A stretch of 64,000 nt of DNA, taken from the NCBI GenBank assembly GCA_039707655.1, contig CM077666.1:305314166-305378165 (forward strand), given 5' to 3'. The notes under the pieces were generated by a model. The model had not been told where the DNA came from and did no database searches. It was given only the letters and a program-made list of their open reading frames with translations. The DNA is from Elymus sibiricus. Taxonomy: Eukaryota > Streptophyta > Magnoliopsida > Poales > Poaceae. The position numbers and the translations under genes were made by a program. Positions 47,035-57,701 of this stretch are shown piece by piece; positions within the stretch are counted from its first letter, which is position 1, and every line of letters begins with the position of its first letter.

Positions 47035-48881
47035 GGTACCGAGTCCGTCAAGGAATCTAAGTTGGATGTGCTTCAAAGTCAACTTGACAAGTTCAAGATG
47101 AAGGATGGTGAAGGAGTCGCTGAAATGTACTCTAGGCTTGCTCTCATCACAAATGAGATTGCCGGCTTAGGAAGTGAAGAGATGACCGACAAATTCATCA
47201 TCAAGAAGATCCTTAGAGCTTTGGATGGAAAATATGATACTGTGTGCACATTGATCCAAATGATTCCAAATTACAAAGATCTCAAGCCTATGGAAGTCAT
47301 TGGAAGGATTGTTGCTCATGAGATGTCACTCAAGGACAAAGAGGAGCTACACAGCAAATCAAGTGGTGCTTACAAAGCCTCAACCGATGCTCCCACAACT
47401 TCAAGCGACAAGCTAGTATCCAATGAAGAGATAAGCCTAATGGTGAAAAGGTTCAACAAGTTTTACAAGAACAAAGGAAAGGAAAGAAGCTCTAGCTCAA
47501 GACACTATGAGAGAAGATCATCAAGTCGTGACCGTAATTGCTACAATTGTGGAAGACCCGGACACTATTCCAATGAGTGTATGGCACCTCACAAGAAAAG
47601 AGATGAATCACCAAGAGGAAGACATAGAAGAGATGAATCACCTCACAAGGAGAGAAGGAGTAGAGATGATTGTTTGAACGAAGATCCTCTCGAAGAAGCA
47701 AGGATTCGGAAAGGAAGGACAAGTCATCCAAGATCTACACAAGAAGAAGACATCAAGCTCATGTTGGTGAATGGATTTCCGGCTCCGACTCTGACAACCA
47801 CTCCGAGAGAAGCTATCACTCCAACTCCTACTATAGTCAAGATGAAGGTGTTGCCGGACTTGCTCTTGTGTCATCCAACTCCTATGATCTATTTGATTCA
47901 TCAAATGAAGGAATTGGAAGATGCTTCATGGCAAATGGCCCCAAGGTATCACACCCCGAATACTTTGACTTCAATAGTGATGATGATGACTTGCTTGGTG
48001 ATGATGATTTACTTGTTGATAAGACTAGTGATGTGAGCTACAATGAAAATGCTAGTAATCATAGTTAAGAGGAAACGAATGACAATGCTATGAAGGAGAT
48101 TGAACATCTAACTAAAGAACTAAGTGCTCTTAAGTTAGCTCATGAAACAACTCAAGAGGATCATAGAGAGCTTTTAAGAACTCATGAGAAGCTACGCTTC
48201 GAGAAGCTAAATTTAGAGCAAGAGCATGAGTTTCTTAAAGCTATCAATGATGATCTTCGAAAGAAGAATTCTTCATATCTTGCCAAACGTTTACTCTTGT
48301 CTACCTTTATGCCACAAGTTAAATCTAAGCAAACTAGTAACAAGGGTAAAAAGGGTTCTACCTCTAGTAGTAACAATAACAATGCTAAATCCAACATTGT
48401 TACTTCTAGTAGTTCTATTGATTCCACTAATGGTTCTCTTAGCCAAATTACACTTGAGCAAGAAAACAATCCATTGAAAGGAATTATAGAAAAAGGTGTC
48501 TACAAGAGCCTTGCCGGGAGTAAGCAATTTGAGGAAATTGTACGCAAGCAAGGAAGGCACCGGAAGAACCAAGGTGTTGGTTTTGAACGGAAGTTCAATG
48601 CCAATGGAGTTGAGTGGGAAGAAGATCAATACCCCAAGACGAAGTTTGTTCCTCAATAAGAGAAGTATGATCCTACTTCCTTCAAGGGAACACAAGCTCA
48701 AGATGATCTTCCACCACAAGACCACAAGCTAAAAGGCAAGGACAAACTTCGAAAGGAAATTGACTCATTTGAAGAAGCACCTCAAGCCTTGGTCAAGTGG
48801 GTTCGCAAGACTTCATCAAGTGCTACTACAACTCCAAGGATTCCCATCAAGTTGATGTGGGTCCCAAAGAAGAAGAACTAG
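47035..48881 (+). pseudogene. gag of element C, 3' part (copy 2)
   Basis: Duplicate of 31641-33487. The frameshift (near 47669) and both in-frame TAA codons (48066 and 48657) are the same. Confidence 0.85.
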
Positions 48882-49684
48882 AGAGTTCTTGAGGGTGACT
48901 CCGCCAACAAACTTCACTCACATTTATTTATGGCAAGAACTTGTGCAACCCACTTCAACATTTTGCACTAGTTCATGGAGTCACAAACCCTCTTGTTGGT
49001 AAGGCAAGGGACAAGGTATTCAATGCATTCTTGGACATCATTATATGTGTATTTCACTCTATGTCTCTGGATATCTTTGTATGTTCCTTGTGTGGGACTA
49101 AGCCATGTAGGTATTGAAAGTGCAAAACTCTAAGGATTGCTCCCAACTCTTGATGGTCTACATCAACATTGAGCATCCACATCTTCAATATCTACATGAA
49201 GTCATCATCGACAAAACCCAAGGTTAGTTCATCCCTCTTTGGGGGGATATCACATCTAGGGGGAGCTTTGCTCTAAGACTTGAGCTAAATCAACTCTAAT
49301 GGTGTGAACACATTAATGCTTTATGTAAAAGTGGTAACCCCACTTGTGCTTAAACGATGAGTATGACCTATGATCAAATGTTCTCATTTGACTCCTAAGT
49401 CAATATACTCATATATAAATGACTATGTCATCGCCCATTGCTTGATAGATGCTAGAATTGGTTGTGCATGTTTGACACATATTTTAATTGCTATCTTATT
49501 GTGAGAGCATGTTGCTATGCATATTTTTCTTCATTCAAGGACATCCATTTGTTGTTTTGATTGTCTTGGTTTTTCTGGCCAAGTGGATGTACAAGAATGC
49601 CTAGGAACCTCCTCTAGCTATCTATTCTTTCTTGTCTCAAATTCTTTTCTTGCTATATCACAAAATTTGAACAAGTCTTTTTTG
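48882..49684 (+). other. Non-coding region of element C (copy 2)
   Basis: Duplicate of 33488-34290; no gene is seen. Confidence 0.6.
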
Positions 49685-49693
49685 GACCCTCCG

Positions 49694-50629
49694 GGTGAGG
49701 CGCACTCGGAGTCACCGATCTGAAAAGGACTGAACTCCAAAACCTTCTGAATGTTTTTCGGTTAGACCAACCCACTCTCATTCGGTCTCACCGAAACCAT
49801 TTAGACTGATCAGATTTACTATCTCGATGCAACTGACATGAACTGTCTCGGAGCCACCGATACGCCTAACTGCAAGCAGTTGCTCGTCTCGGTGCCATCG
49901 ATTCACTTCAAATCGGAGCCACCGACAGCCAGTGGGTATATATATCCAGCGGGTCCGTTCGATTGAAATTTCTCAAAACCCTTCGAACCCGCGCCCCACT
50001 GCTGCCGTCGCCAGGTCTCCGGACTGTCGCCTTTGCGTCCAGCACACCCTCGCCGTTGGATTCCGTCGCCGTCAACGGGAATCTCTCCCTCCGTTGCCGC
50101 CGTAGAGGATTTGCGCCAAGTTAGGGTAAAATCCGATCCCCTTGTGCTTAATTTCTTATTCTATGCACTAGGGTATTTGCCATGATTCATGCCACAGTAT
50201 GCAATGCTCTTTCCTCACGTAAAATTCCTTAGATTAGATTCGAGCAAAAAATTTAGGTTTAAGTTTTCGCAGAATGCATCTCGGACCAACCGAATTGAAA
50301 TTTTTGGAGTCATCGATTTGGCTTTAGCCATTGCACTAGTACCCCTCGGTGCCACTGAGTTGTACGAATCAGTGAGACCAAAAGTAAGTTTCTGTGAAAC
50401 CCTAGCATATCGGAGACACCGAGCCACAAATCGGTCTGACCAAAACTGTGTGCCAAGTTTCTGTTGAGTGCTTCGGTATCACCGAAATGATCAACTCGGA
50501 GGATCCGAAATCCCTTTTGTGAAAAGTTGAAACTAAGATTTGAACTCACATTTTCAAAAGCCAGCTGTCTTTTTGTGATGACTCATCTACTCTGCCCATA
50601 CCAAACTATTCACAGGGTCTGTTTGCAAG
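49694..50629 (+). promoter_or_regulatory. Promoter and leader of ORF2, element C
   Basis: TCGGTnnCACCGA-like motifs (49705-49925) precede a TATA box (TATATATA, 49937-49944). A GC-rich leader follows to about 50130 (GTTAGGGTAAAATCC as possible donor), then an intron-like stretch, then an acceptor-like CTATTCACAG ending at 50617, 13 bases before the ORF2 ATG. More motifs of the same type occur inside the intron-like part (50283-50510). The layout implies a separate transcript from within the retrotransposon. Confidence 0.6.
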
Positions 50630-51811
50630 ATGTCTGAAGCAAGTGATAGCCAGAACATGTCAGAGAAATCAGCAGAGCTGAGTGCAGGGTCAAGCCCTGA
50701 GGAAAGTTACTATGAAGGAGAAAGGAGCTCTCCTGAATTGCCCAAGGCAGCCACCAGATCCAGAAAGAAGAGAAATTCAGATTCATCTGAGGAAGCTACC
50801 TCCAAAAAGAAGAAGCCAGCAGTTGTTACCAAGGAATATGGCACAAGGAAGGAAAGAGGAGTTACAAGAAAAATGTCAGAATCATCTGCAACCAAGAAAG
50901 GAATGAAACTCACACTTGAGGGGCCAAGCGGCTCAAAAGCAAAAGTTGCAGGCATGAAGAGAGAGAGGAAGCAAACTGCCCATGTGATCTTCAAGCCAAC
51001 CTCCATGAGGAGAGATGATGCAACTGATGATGAAGAGGAAGAACCAGCAAATCCACCTCCTGCCAATCAACAAAAGCTGATGGCAAGTGCAATGCAATCC
51101 AGCACCTCCTCCAAGACTAACAAAGCAACAACAAACAGACCCAAGAGAACCACAAGAGATGTTTCAGCTAAAGAGAAGAACAAGGCCCCAGTGCCTGAAG
51201 CTGAGGTTGATGATGAGCCACTAGTGCTCAAGAAGCTAAGGCCAAAGTTGCCTGATCATGATGACACTCACCCTATTGCAGAGGATATGAAGGCAAGAAG
51301 GGACAATGGTCTGAGGAAATGGAGAGAGAGTGATCCCTACTCCATCAGGAGAAGAACAGCTTGTGACTATAGGTTTCACACTCGAGAGCAACAAGACTTT
51401 TATGAGACAGTGCTGCTAGACAAGAAACCAATAGTCAGTGACATGAGATGGGTCAAGTGGGAGTACATTGATGAGAATGAGGACAACTTTCCTCATGTTC
51501 ATGTAAGTTTCAGGATTGCTGGAGTTGATACCTTCATAGGAAGGAAGCTAATATCATGGAGTGATGAAATGATCATGCAATTTTATTCCACAGCACACTT
51601 CTATCCAGATGGGAAGATAGTGTGGATGACTGAAGGTGTGAGATACCAGTCCTCCATCACTGAATGGGCTACTCTTCTTGAAGCCCCTAAGGAAGAAGAG
51701 GATGATATTAATGTTTATGCCAAGCCCAAGAAAGATCACAATACCCTGAAGAATATGTAGAAGCCTATTCCAGAGAAGGATCTTGAGACACACAAGCTAG
51801 GGTCAGTGAAG
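50630..51811 (+). pseudogene. ORF2 of element C, 5' part (plant transposon-associated protein)
   Basis: ATG at 50630 (MSEASDSQNMSEKSAELSAG). The first 190 residues are a Ser/Lys/Glu-rich, probably disordered and nuclear-type basic region (RSRKKR, SKKKKP). After that comes a folded-looking domain (EQQDFYETVLLDKKPIVSDM, then FIGRKLISWSDEMIMQFYST). It recalls the 'putative plant transposon protein'/ATHILA ORF1-type domains found as extra genes in plant retroelements; this is from memory of the families and not a search result. A TAG at 51758 breaks the frame, which then stays open to the insertion site of element E at 51816. Function unknown. Confidence 0.65.
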
Positions 51812-51816
51812 CATTT

Positions 51817-52474
51817 TGTCGTGGTTTTGTCACGGCAGATGCCTGAAGGCTTAGGTTCGAGGCCATCGCTAAAGAGGTGGACTCAAAGGGGTTAAACGGG
51901 ACAAGGGACACAAGTTTACCCAGGTTCGGCCCCTCTCGGTGGAGGTAAAAGCCTACGTCCTGCTTGTATTGTATTGACTGCTGTTTCGATTACAAGGGGC
52001 GACTTGCTTGCCCTAGTTCTCGACTGCTTGGTCTCTCTCGCCGTAAGGCTTGTCTGTCTGTCTTCCCCTCCAACACGCCGCAGGGGCTCACCTTTATATA
52101 CATAGGTCGAGGCCCTGGGCTTACACGAGTCCGGGTCGGGTTATACAACGTAACCGATCCTGGTTCCAACTCTTTAGTCTTACAGAACAAGTCATCTTAT
52201 GGCGGCTTACATCTTCTGGCCCATGAGTCGCCTCATGCCTCTTGGGCCTTGACCTCAGCCCATCTGGCAAGCCGCCATATGGCCTGGTCTTCATGTCTTG
52301 TCTTCCTCTTGGCCCACTTGGTAACCCGCCATGTGGCTTGGTCTTCGTCTTCTGGCCCACCTTATGGGTCTTGACTATGAACCGCCAAGTTGGTTTCCGG
52401 GTCTTCAGTGAATCGCCAAGTCCTGGTCGGGTTATACTCCGGCCGGGTTATATCGCGGGGTTATATCCCTGACA
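51817..52474 (-). repeat. LTR of element E (3' LTR in its own orientation)
   Basis: On the minus strand it starts TGTCAGGGATATAACCCCGC and ends CACGACA. The short ORF at 51964-52374 lies within the LTR, recurs in the other LTR, and is not considered a gene. Confidence 0.92.
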
Positions 52475-53640
52475 TTAGCCTCCAGGTTAGCTTTGAATTT
52501 ATTCATGCTAAGCTCGAGCCGTCTTCTCAATCGTCTTGCTTGTCAGTGTCCTTCGAAGTAAAATTCTGGGAATACAACACCCATATGCCATTGAGTCAGC
52601 CTCCAATACTCTCGGCGGGTTATCACCGCCGGGTTATAATCTTGGAATCGCCGGGTCATGTAATGTTGGTGACGCCGGGTTAGATAACCAGACTCCAGCT
52701 GACTTTGATAACTCTTTTCAACTTTGATATATCCTTATTACCTGTAGCCCCCAAGCTCCAAGTTTATCCATGATGACTTGGCGCTTTGCAATAATATCTT
52801 TGACTGTGCAGCCCCCAAGTATCAGGTTGTCTTGCTTGCAGCAGCCTGGGACTTATAACTGTCTTATACCTTATAAAGCTTCAGTTGGTGTAGCCCCCAA
52901 GAGCCGGCTCTTCAGTAATATGTACTGGGCCGGGACTTTAGAAGGATTGTAGAAAACCGGTCATCTCCTTGAAATAACAGGGTCTTGCTTGATAATGTAC
53001 TGTCTTGAAAACCGGCTTGCATTAGCCCCCAAGTGTTGTGGCGCATGCTTGCAGCGACATGGGACTTGCGTACTTGATATAAGCCGGATTTGAATAATGT
53101 AGCCCCCAAGTGCCGGGTTGTCGGCCTGCGGCGACTCGGGACTGTATAAGAGTAATATGATTCCTTGACCGTGGTTGTAACCCGGTTATGAATAATGAAA
53201 TCCCTGCTCGTGGTTGTGGTGCAACCCGGCAAATATATGCTTGAGAAATCCATGAATGCTGTAGTATACTACATAGCACTGGTTGAAGAAATCCAAGAGC
53301 CGGTCGATCTAGATAACCTGGCTTTATAATCAATAGGACGGCTCTTCAAGAATAGCCAGCCATGTCGGCTATTTAGTGTCTTTATTATGCTTGCAGAGGT
53401 TACGGTGTAACCCGGTATGGTTAACTCTCACAAATTTGCTTAAAACTCAGGCTTTATCTTGTAAAGACTTAGGCATGATTGCCACTCATGTGCCGGCTCT
53501 CATATGGCACAGATTCGTCGTTTTAACCTTAACCAGCTCAGGGTCTTATTGCGAGATTAACTGTCAAGAGACAAGTTCAGGGTCTCTAAAGATTGATTGT
53601 TCAAGAGTACAACAATTTATAAAACCGACTCTTTTGACAA
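52475..53640 (-). other. 3' untranslated region of E with repeated ACTTGGGGGCTA motifs
   Basis: No gene is seen. The plus-strand motif TAGCCCCCAAG (ACTTGGGGGCTA on the element's sense strand, with small variants) occurs near 52744, 52808, 52891, 53022 and 53099, and once more near 54466. It is purine-rich on the sense strand and resembles a polypurine tract. Confidence 0.65.
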
Positions 53641-53689
53641 GTTCAGTGTTTTATAGATTGACTGTCAAAGAGAGGTAAATCATAATCCG

Positions 53690-54375
53690 ACTCTTGATAG
53701 TTCAGGGTCATATAGATTGACCGTCAAGAGACGTAAATCATAAGCCGGCTCTTGACAGTTCAGGGTCATATAGATTGACTGTCAAAGAGACGTAAATCAT
53801 AATCCGGCTCTTGACAGTTCAGGGTCATATAGATTGACCGTCAAGAGACGTAAATCATAAGCCGGCTCTTGACAGTTCAGGGTCATATAGATTGATTGTC
53901 AAAGAGACGTAAATCATAATCCGGCTCTTGACAGTTCAGGGTCATATAGATTGACCGTCAAGAGACGTAAATCATAAGCCGGCTCTTGACAGTTCAGGGT
54001 CATATAGATTGACTGTCAAAGAGACGTAAATCATAAGCCGGCTCTTGACAGTTCAGGGTCATATAGATTGACCGTCAAGAGACGTAAATCATAAGCCGGC
54101 TCTTGACAGTTCAGGGTCATATAGATTGACTGTCAAAGAGACGTAAATCATAAGCCGACTCTTGACAGTTCAGGGTCATATAGATTGACCGTCAAGAGAC
54201 GTAAATCATAAGCCGCCTCTTGACAGTTCAGGGTCATATAGATTGACCGTCAAGAGACGTAAATCATAAGCCGGCTCTTGACAGTTCAGGGTCATATAGA
54301 TTGACTGTCAAAGAGACGTAAATCATAAGCCGGCTCTTGACAGTTCAGGGTCATATAGATTGACTGTCAAAGAGA
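53690..54375 (-). repeat. Alternating 58/59-bp hairpin minisatellite, 12 units
   Basis: Each unit contains CTCTTGACAGTTCAGGGTCA, then ATAGATTGA, then either CCGTCAAGAG (58-bp type A) or CTGTCAAAGAG (59-bp type B). The order is A B A B A B A B A A B B. In every unit CTCTTGACAG can pair with CTGTCAAGAG-like sequence to give a stem of about 10 bp with a loop of about 20 nt. Older diverged units continue leftward to about 53520. It lies between the gag stop and the 3' LTR of element E. Confidence 0.92.
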
Positions 54376-54570
54376 ACGGCGGGTCACCTGTTGGAATGTG
54401 GCGGCAATCTCCAGGACCAGGTTTTATCTTCTTTGAAATAACGATCTTTGCCGAGTCATAACTGCATAGCCCCCAAGTCTTTAAGATGACTTGAGGAGTC
54501 GGCTTTAATAATCTCCACTGAAGGTTGAAGTTGCCCATTGCGGGTTATAAATGATCCCGTTTGAGGTGTT

Positions 54571-56955
54571 TTAGTAATCCTCGTTAAGGCGTTTCGGGTT
54601 TCTCTGATACCCTGACTGGTTATTCTGCCGCTGGCCTCCGCCGCGAGGCTGTTGATTATGACCTCCATGGTTGCCTTGATCCTGGTAACCGGACCTTGAG
54701 CCACCAGCATCAAAGCCGGCTTCTGAGCCGCCCGGACCTGAGCCGCCCGATGGGCCATCACCGTTATCACGATGCTGTTGAATGCTGTAATTCCGGAACT
54801 GTCTCATAGTATAACAATCCCTCCATAGATGGTTTGTCGGCTTATTCGGCCGGGTATGCTCTGGACAAGGTTGGCTAAGCCTCTCCTCCAGGTTGAAAGT
54901 AGTTTTTCCCTTGTTAAAAGACTGCTCGAAGTTCCCGTTGCCCTTAGCACGGTCGTTCCCGACGTGGGTGTTTGCCACCAGTTCTGACCCGCCATCTGGG
55001 TGCTTCCGCTTGCCATTGCTACCTTTCTTCCCCTGACCTGATTTCTCATTATCAGAGTCCGGGTCCTTCGTGTTATCAGAATCTGCGTACTTGGTGAGAG
55101 CCGCCATGAGCTCCCCCATGTCTTGGCATGAGCGTTTGAGCCGGCCAAGTTTCTGCTTCAAAGGCATGAAGTGACAATTCCTCTCTAGAATCAAAACCGC
55201 CTGAGAGGCCGTAATCTGCTCAGAAGAGTGGATGATTTCTGAGACTCGCCGGACCCAGTGATGAGCCGACTCGTCCTCACGCTGCACACACTGGTCCAAA
55301 TCCACAATCGTCATGGGCTGCTTGCATGTTCCTTCAAAAATTTTGATGAATTTCGCCCTTAACTCGGCCCAGGAGTTAATGGTGTTGGGTGGCAAACCCT
55401 TCAACCATGTGCGAGCCGGCCCTTCCAGCATCATGATGAAATACTTGGCGCAGACCGCATCACTAACGTCCAACATCTCCATGGCTAGCTCATAACTTTC
55501 AACCCAGGCCTCTGGAGGTAAATCAGCAGTGTAATTGGGCACCTTACGAGGACCCTTGAAATCCTTCGGCAGACGCTCATTCCGCAGAGCCGGCACCAAA
55601 CATGGTACTCCCACAGCCCTGGAAGTCGCCCCCGCTCCTCCTGAGATGGAAAGGGCAACTGTGGGATCCTGATAAGCCGCCGCTGCTGCCAGAGCCGCCG
55701 CTTCTTGCGGTGCTTTTGCCCGTTCCACCCGTGTTTGAACATCTAGAGCCGCCCGATCAGCTTGCGGTGGGTTACTGCTAGAGACCGCCGGCGACTCATA
55801 ACGCCGGCTGTAGCTACGGCTGTGGATGGGGGTTGAATGCACACGACTCCGGCTGTAATTATATTTCCCCTGCTGGGCCATCGCCGTGCGCAGGTATCCG
55901 ATGGCATTCCCCACCTCTTCTGCGTAGGGCGCCTCATCGGGGATTGGGATTGTATCAAGCCTGGTTGCCGCCGCCACCATGTTCTCCACCGGGATAGAAT
56001 AATGACCCGGCGGTGTTGAATAAAGTAGTGGCGGGTTTTGATTCCGCCGGGGCGGGTCTAGCTGCTGACGCTGAACCGCTGCCCGGCTTCCAGGTATTTC
56101 CGCCGTCCGGGTTACGGTTAAAGGTATGTTCCGTCCTGTTCCTGGCGCGTGAAAAAGATTCCGAGCTTCATATTGCTCTGGCAAGCGGGATTGATGTCTC
56201 ATGCGATAAACCGCCGCTGCTGACTGCTGCTCTAACTCAAAACGAAAAGCGCCCGCCTTAAGGCATTCCGTCTCAGCATCCATCTGAGCCTTCAGCTCAT
56301 TGATTTCATGTTGGACTCTGGCCATCTGATTCTTTAACCTCGCGATCTCCGCATTACGGGCCGCTTGGTTTTCAGTAGTGACCTCAGTCTCCATCAAGGC
56401 TGTAAGCTCGTTCATTAGATCCAGAAGAACTTGAGCTAGGGGGGTGCCTGACCCGGACCCAGTTAGCCCGGCGGCTGTGCTGCCCTGAGCCGACGCTGCA
56501 CCCGCCATGAAGACGGCGGCATGGCTTGGCGGCTCATATTCCTCCGGCTCATGGTACTCCGACTCGGGGTAAGGCTCGTCGTAACCCCCAAGCCCTCCAT
56601 CCTGAAGCTGATAGATCGATTCCGTCTCTCCACACGAGGACCTCTCCTCGGAGTGGGCGAGAGCTCCTTCCTCTGACACAGAACCTTCAAGCTCCATGCC
56701 CTGAGTAAAGCCGACGAAGACATGCTTCCTGCCTGGGTCAACATGGGCGGGTTGCACGCTCCGGGCGAGTTGCTTGCGCCGAGTCGGCTCGACGATGTCG
56801 GTGCAGATGTCCGGCTCAGGTTCAGATCCGCTGATCTTGCCGATGAAGACGCGGATTCCGCCAAAGTGGACCCAGAAACCACACTCGATTGAGTCGGCCT
56901 CGGGGCCCTGGTCGGCGTTGTCGATGTAAAGCTTTCTGCGGCGACTCTCGGTCAT
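54571..56955 (-). CDS. Gag protein of element E
   Basis: One open frame of 794 codons from ATG 56955 (MTESRRRKLYIDNADQGPEA). Open codons extend upstream through the PBS into the LTR, but the ATG at 56955 is the first one clear of the PBS. An N-terminal acidic region is followed by a coiled coil at about residues 175-235 (heptads in IARLKNQMARVQHEINELKA). A Retrotrans_gag domain spans about 475-620 (EGPARTWLKGLPPNTINSWA, then CVQREDESAHHWVRRVSEII). A Lys/Asp-rich linker and a Gly/Gln/Asn-rich tail follow. There is no canonical CCHC knuckle; a Cys/His cluster lies at CPEHTRPNKPTNHLWRDC. The intact frame with young LTRs suggests a recently active element whose replication enzymes came in trans. 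Confidence 0.85.
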   Translation of the reverse strand: MTESRRRKLYIDNADQGPEADSIECGFWVHFGGIRVFIGKISGSEPEPDICTDIVEPTRRKQLARSVQPAHVDPGRKHVFVGFTQGMELEGSVSEEGALAHSEERSSCGETESIYQLQDGGLGGYDEPYPESEYHEPEEYEPPSHAAVFMAGAASAQGSTAAGLTGSGSGTPLAQVLLDLMNELTALMETEVTTENQAARNAEIARLKNQMARVQHEINELKAQMDAETECLKAGAFRFELEQQSAAAVYRMRHQSRLPEQYEARNLFHAPGTGRNIPLTVTRTAEIPGSRAAVQRQQLDPPRRNQNPPLLYSTPPGHYSIPVENMVAAATRLDTIPIPDEAPYAEEVGNAIGYLRTAMAQQGKYNYSRSRVHSTPIHSRSYSRRYESPAVSSSNPPQADRAALDVQTRVERAKAPQEAAALAAAAAYQDPTVALSISGGAGATSRAVGVPCLVPALRNERLPKDFKGPRKVPNYTADLPPEAWVESYELAMEMLDVSDAVCAKYFIMMLEGPARTWLKGLPPNTINSWAELRAKFIKIFEGTCKQPMTIVDLDQCVQREDESAHHWVRRVSEIIHSSEQITASQAVLILERNCHFMPLKQKLGRLKRSCQDMGELMAALTKYADSDNTKDPDSDNEKSGQGKKGSNGKRKHPDGGSELVANTHVGNDRAKGNGNFEQSFNKGKTTFNLEERLSQPCPEHTRPNKPTNHLWRDCYTMRQFRNYSIQQHRDNGDGPSGGSGPGGSEAGFDAGGSRSGYQDQGNHGGHNQQPRGGGQRQNNQSGYQRNPKRLNEDY

Positions 56956-57022
56956 CCTGTCAACCTCGTACCCCTCGATCTCTGAGAGAGAACCCTTTGA
57001 GAACTCAACACCATCAAGCGCT

Positions 57023-57041
57023 GGCCCCACGGTGGGCGCCA
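57023..57041 (-). other. Primer binding site of E
   Basis: TGGCGCCCACCGTGGGGCC on the minus strand starts two bases after the LTR. This is the usual position and CCA-complementary start (TGG) for a tRNA primer. The tRNA species was not assigned. Confidence 0.75.
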
Positions 57042-57043
57042 AC

Positions 57044-57701
57044 TGTCGTGGTTTTGTCACGGCAGATGCCCGAAGGCTTAGGTTCGAGGCCATCGCTAAA
57101 GAGGTGGACTCAAAGGGGTTAAACGGGACAAGGGACACAAGTTTACCCAGGTTCGGCCCCTCTCGGTGGAGGTAAAAGCCTACGTCCTGCTTGTATTGTA
57201 TTGACTGCTGTTTCGATTACAAGGGGCGACTTGCTTGCCCTAGTTCTCGACTGCTTGGTCTCTCTCGCCGTAAGGCTTGTCTGTCTGTCTTCCCCTCCAA
57301 CACGCCGCAGGGGCTCACCTTTATATACATAGGTCGAGGCCCTGGGCTTACACGAGTCCGGGTCGGGTTATACAACGTAACCGATCCTGGTTCCAACTCT
57401 TTAGTCTTACAGAACAAGTCATCTTATGGCGGCTTACATCTTCTGGCCCATGAGTCGCCTCATGCCTCTTGGGCCTTGACCTCAGCCCATCTGGCAAGCC
57501 GCCATATGGCCTGGTCTTCATGTCTTGTCTTCCTCTTGGCCCACTTGGTAACCCGCCATGTGGCTTGGTCTTCGTCTTCTGGCCCACCTTATGGGTCTTG
57601 ACTATGAACCGCCAAGTTGGTTTCTGGGTCTTCAGTGAATCGCCAAGTCCTGGCCGGGTTATACTCCGACCGGGTTATATCGCGGGGTTATATCCCTGAC
57701 A
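57044..57701 (-). repeat. LTR of element E (5' LTR in its own orientation)
   Basis: Pair of 51817-52474. Differences are at GCCTGAAGG/GCCCGAAGG, TTTCCGGGT/TTTCTGGGT, CTGGTCGGG/CTGGCCGGG and TCCGGCCGG/TCCGACCGG. Confidence 0.92.

Larger units (their letters stand above)
34667..50060. repeat. Tandem segmental duplication, unit 2 (15,394 bp)
   Basis: Head-to-tail copy of 19274-34666. The junction at 34666/34667 fuses the ORF2 promoter region to the host sequence that starts at 19274, with a single shared T as overlap. At its right end (50060) the sequence continues into the ORF2 leader, so this unit is the one in original continuity on the right. Confidence 0.95.
51817..57701 (-). mobile_element. 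LTR retrotransposon E, gag-only, 5.9 kb, minus strand
   Basis: 658-bp LTRs at 51817-52474 and 57044-57701 differ at four positions by eye, all transitions. The target duplication CATTT is exact (51812-51816 and 57702-57706). Read on the minus strand, the order is LTR, PBS, one long gag ORF, a 2.1-kb untranslated region with a hairpin array, then LTR. No protease or polymerase is present, as in terminal-repeat gag-only elements. It interrupts ORF2 of element C. Confidence 0.93.

Noticed and set aside
51964..52374. 136-aa ORF repeated at 57191-57601
   Set aside because: It lies within the LTRs of element E, antisense to the element. Conservation is explained by the LTR pair.
53690..54375. CRISPR-like array (regular repeats near 58 bp)
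   Set aside because: Units are contiguous with no unique spacers, lie inside a plant retrotransposon and vary in a simple A/B pattern.
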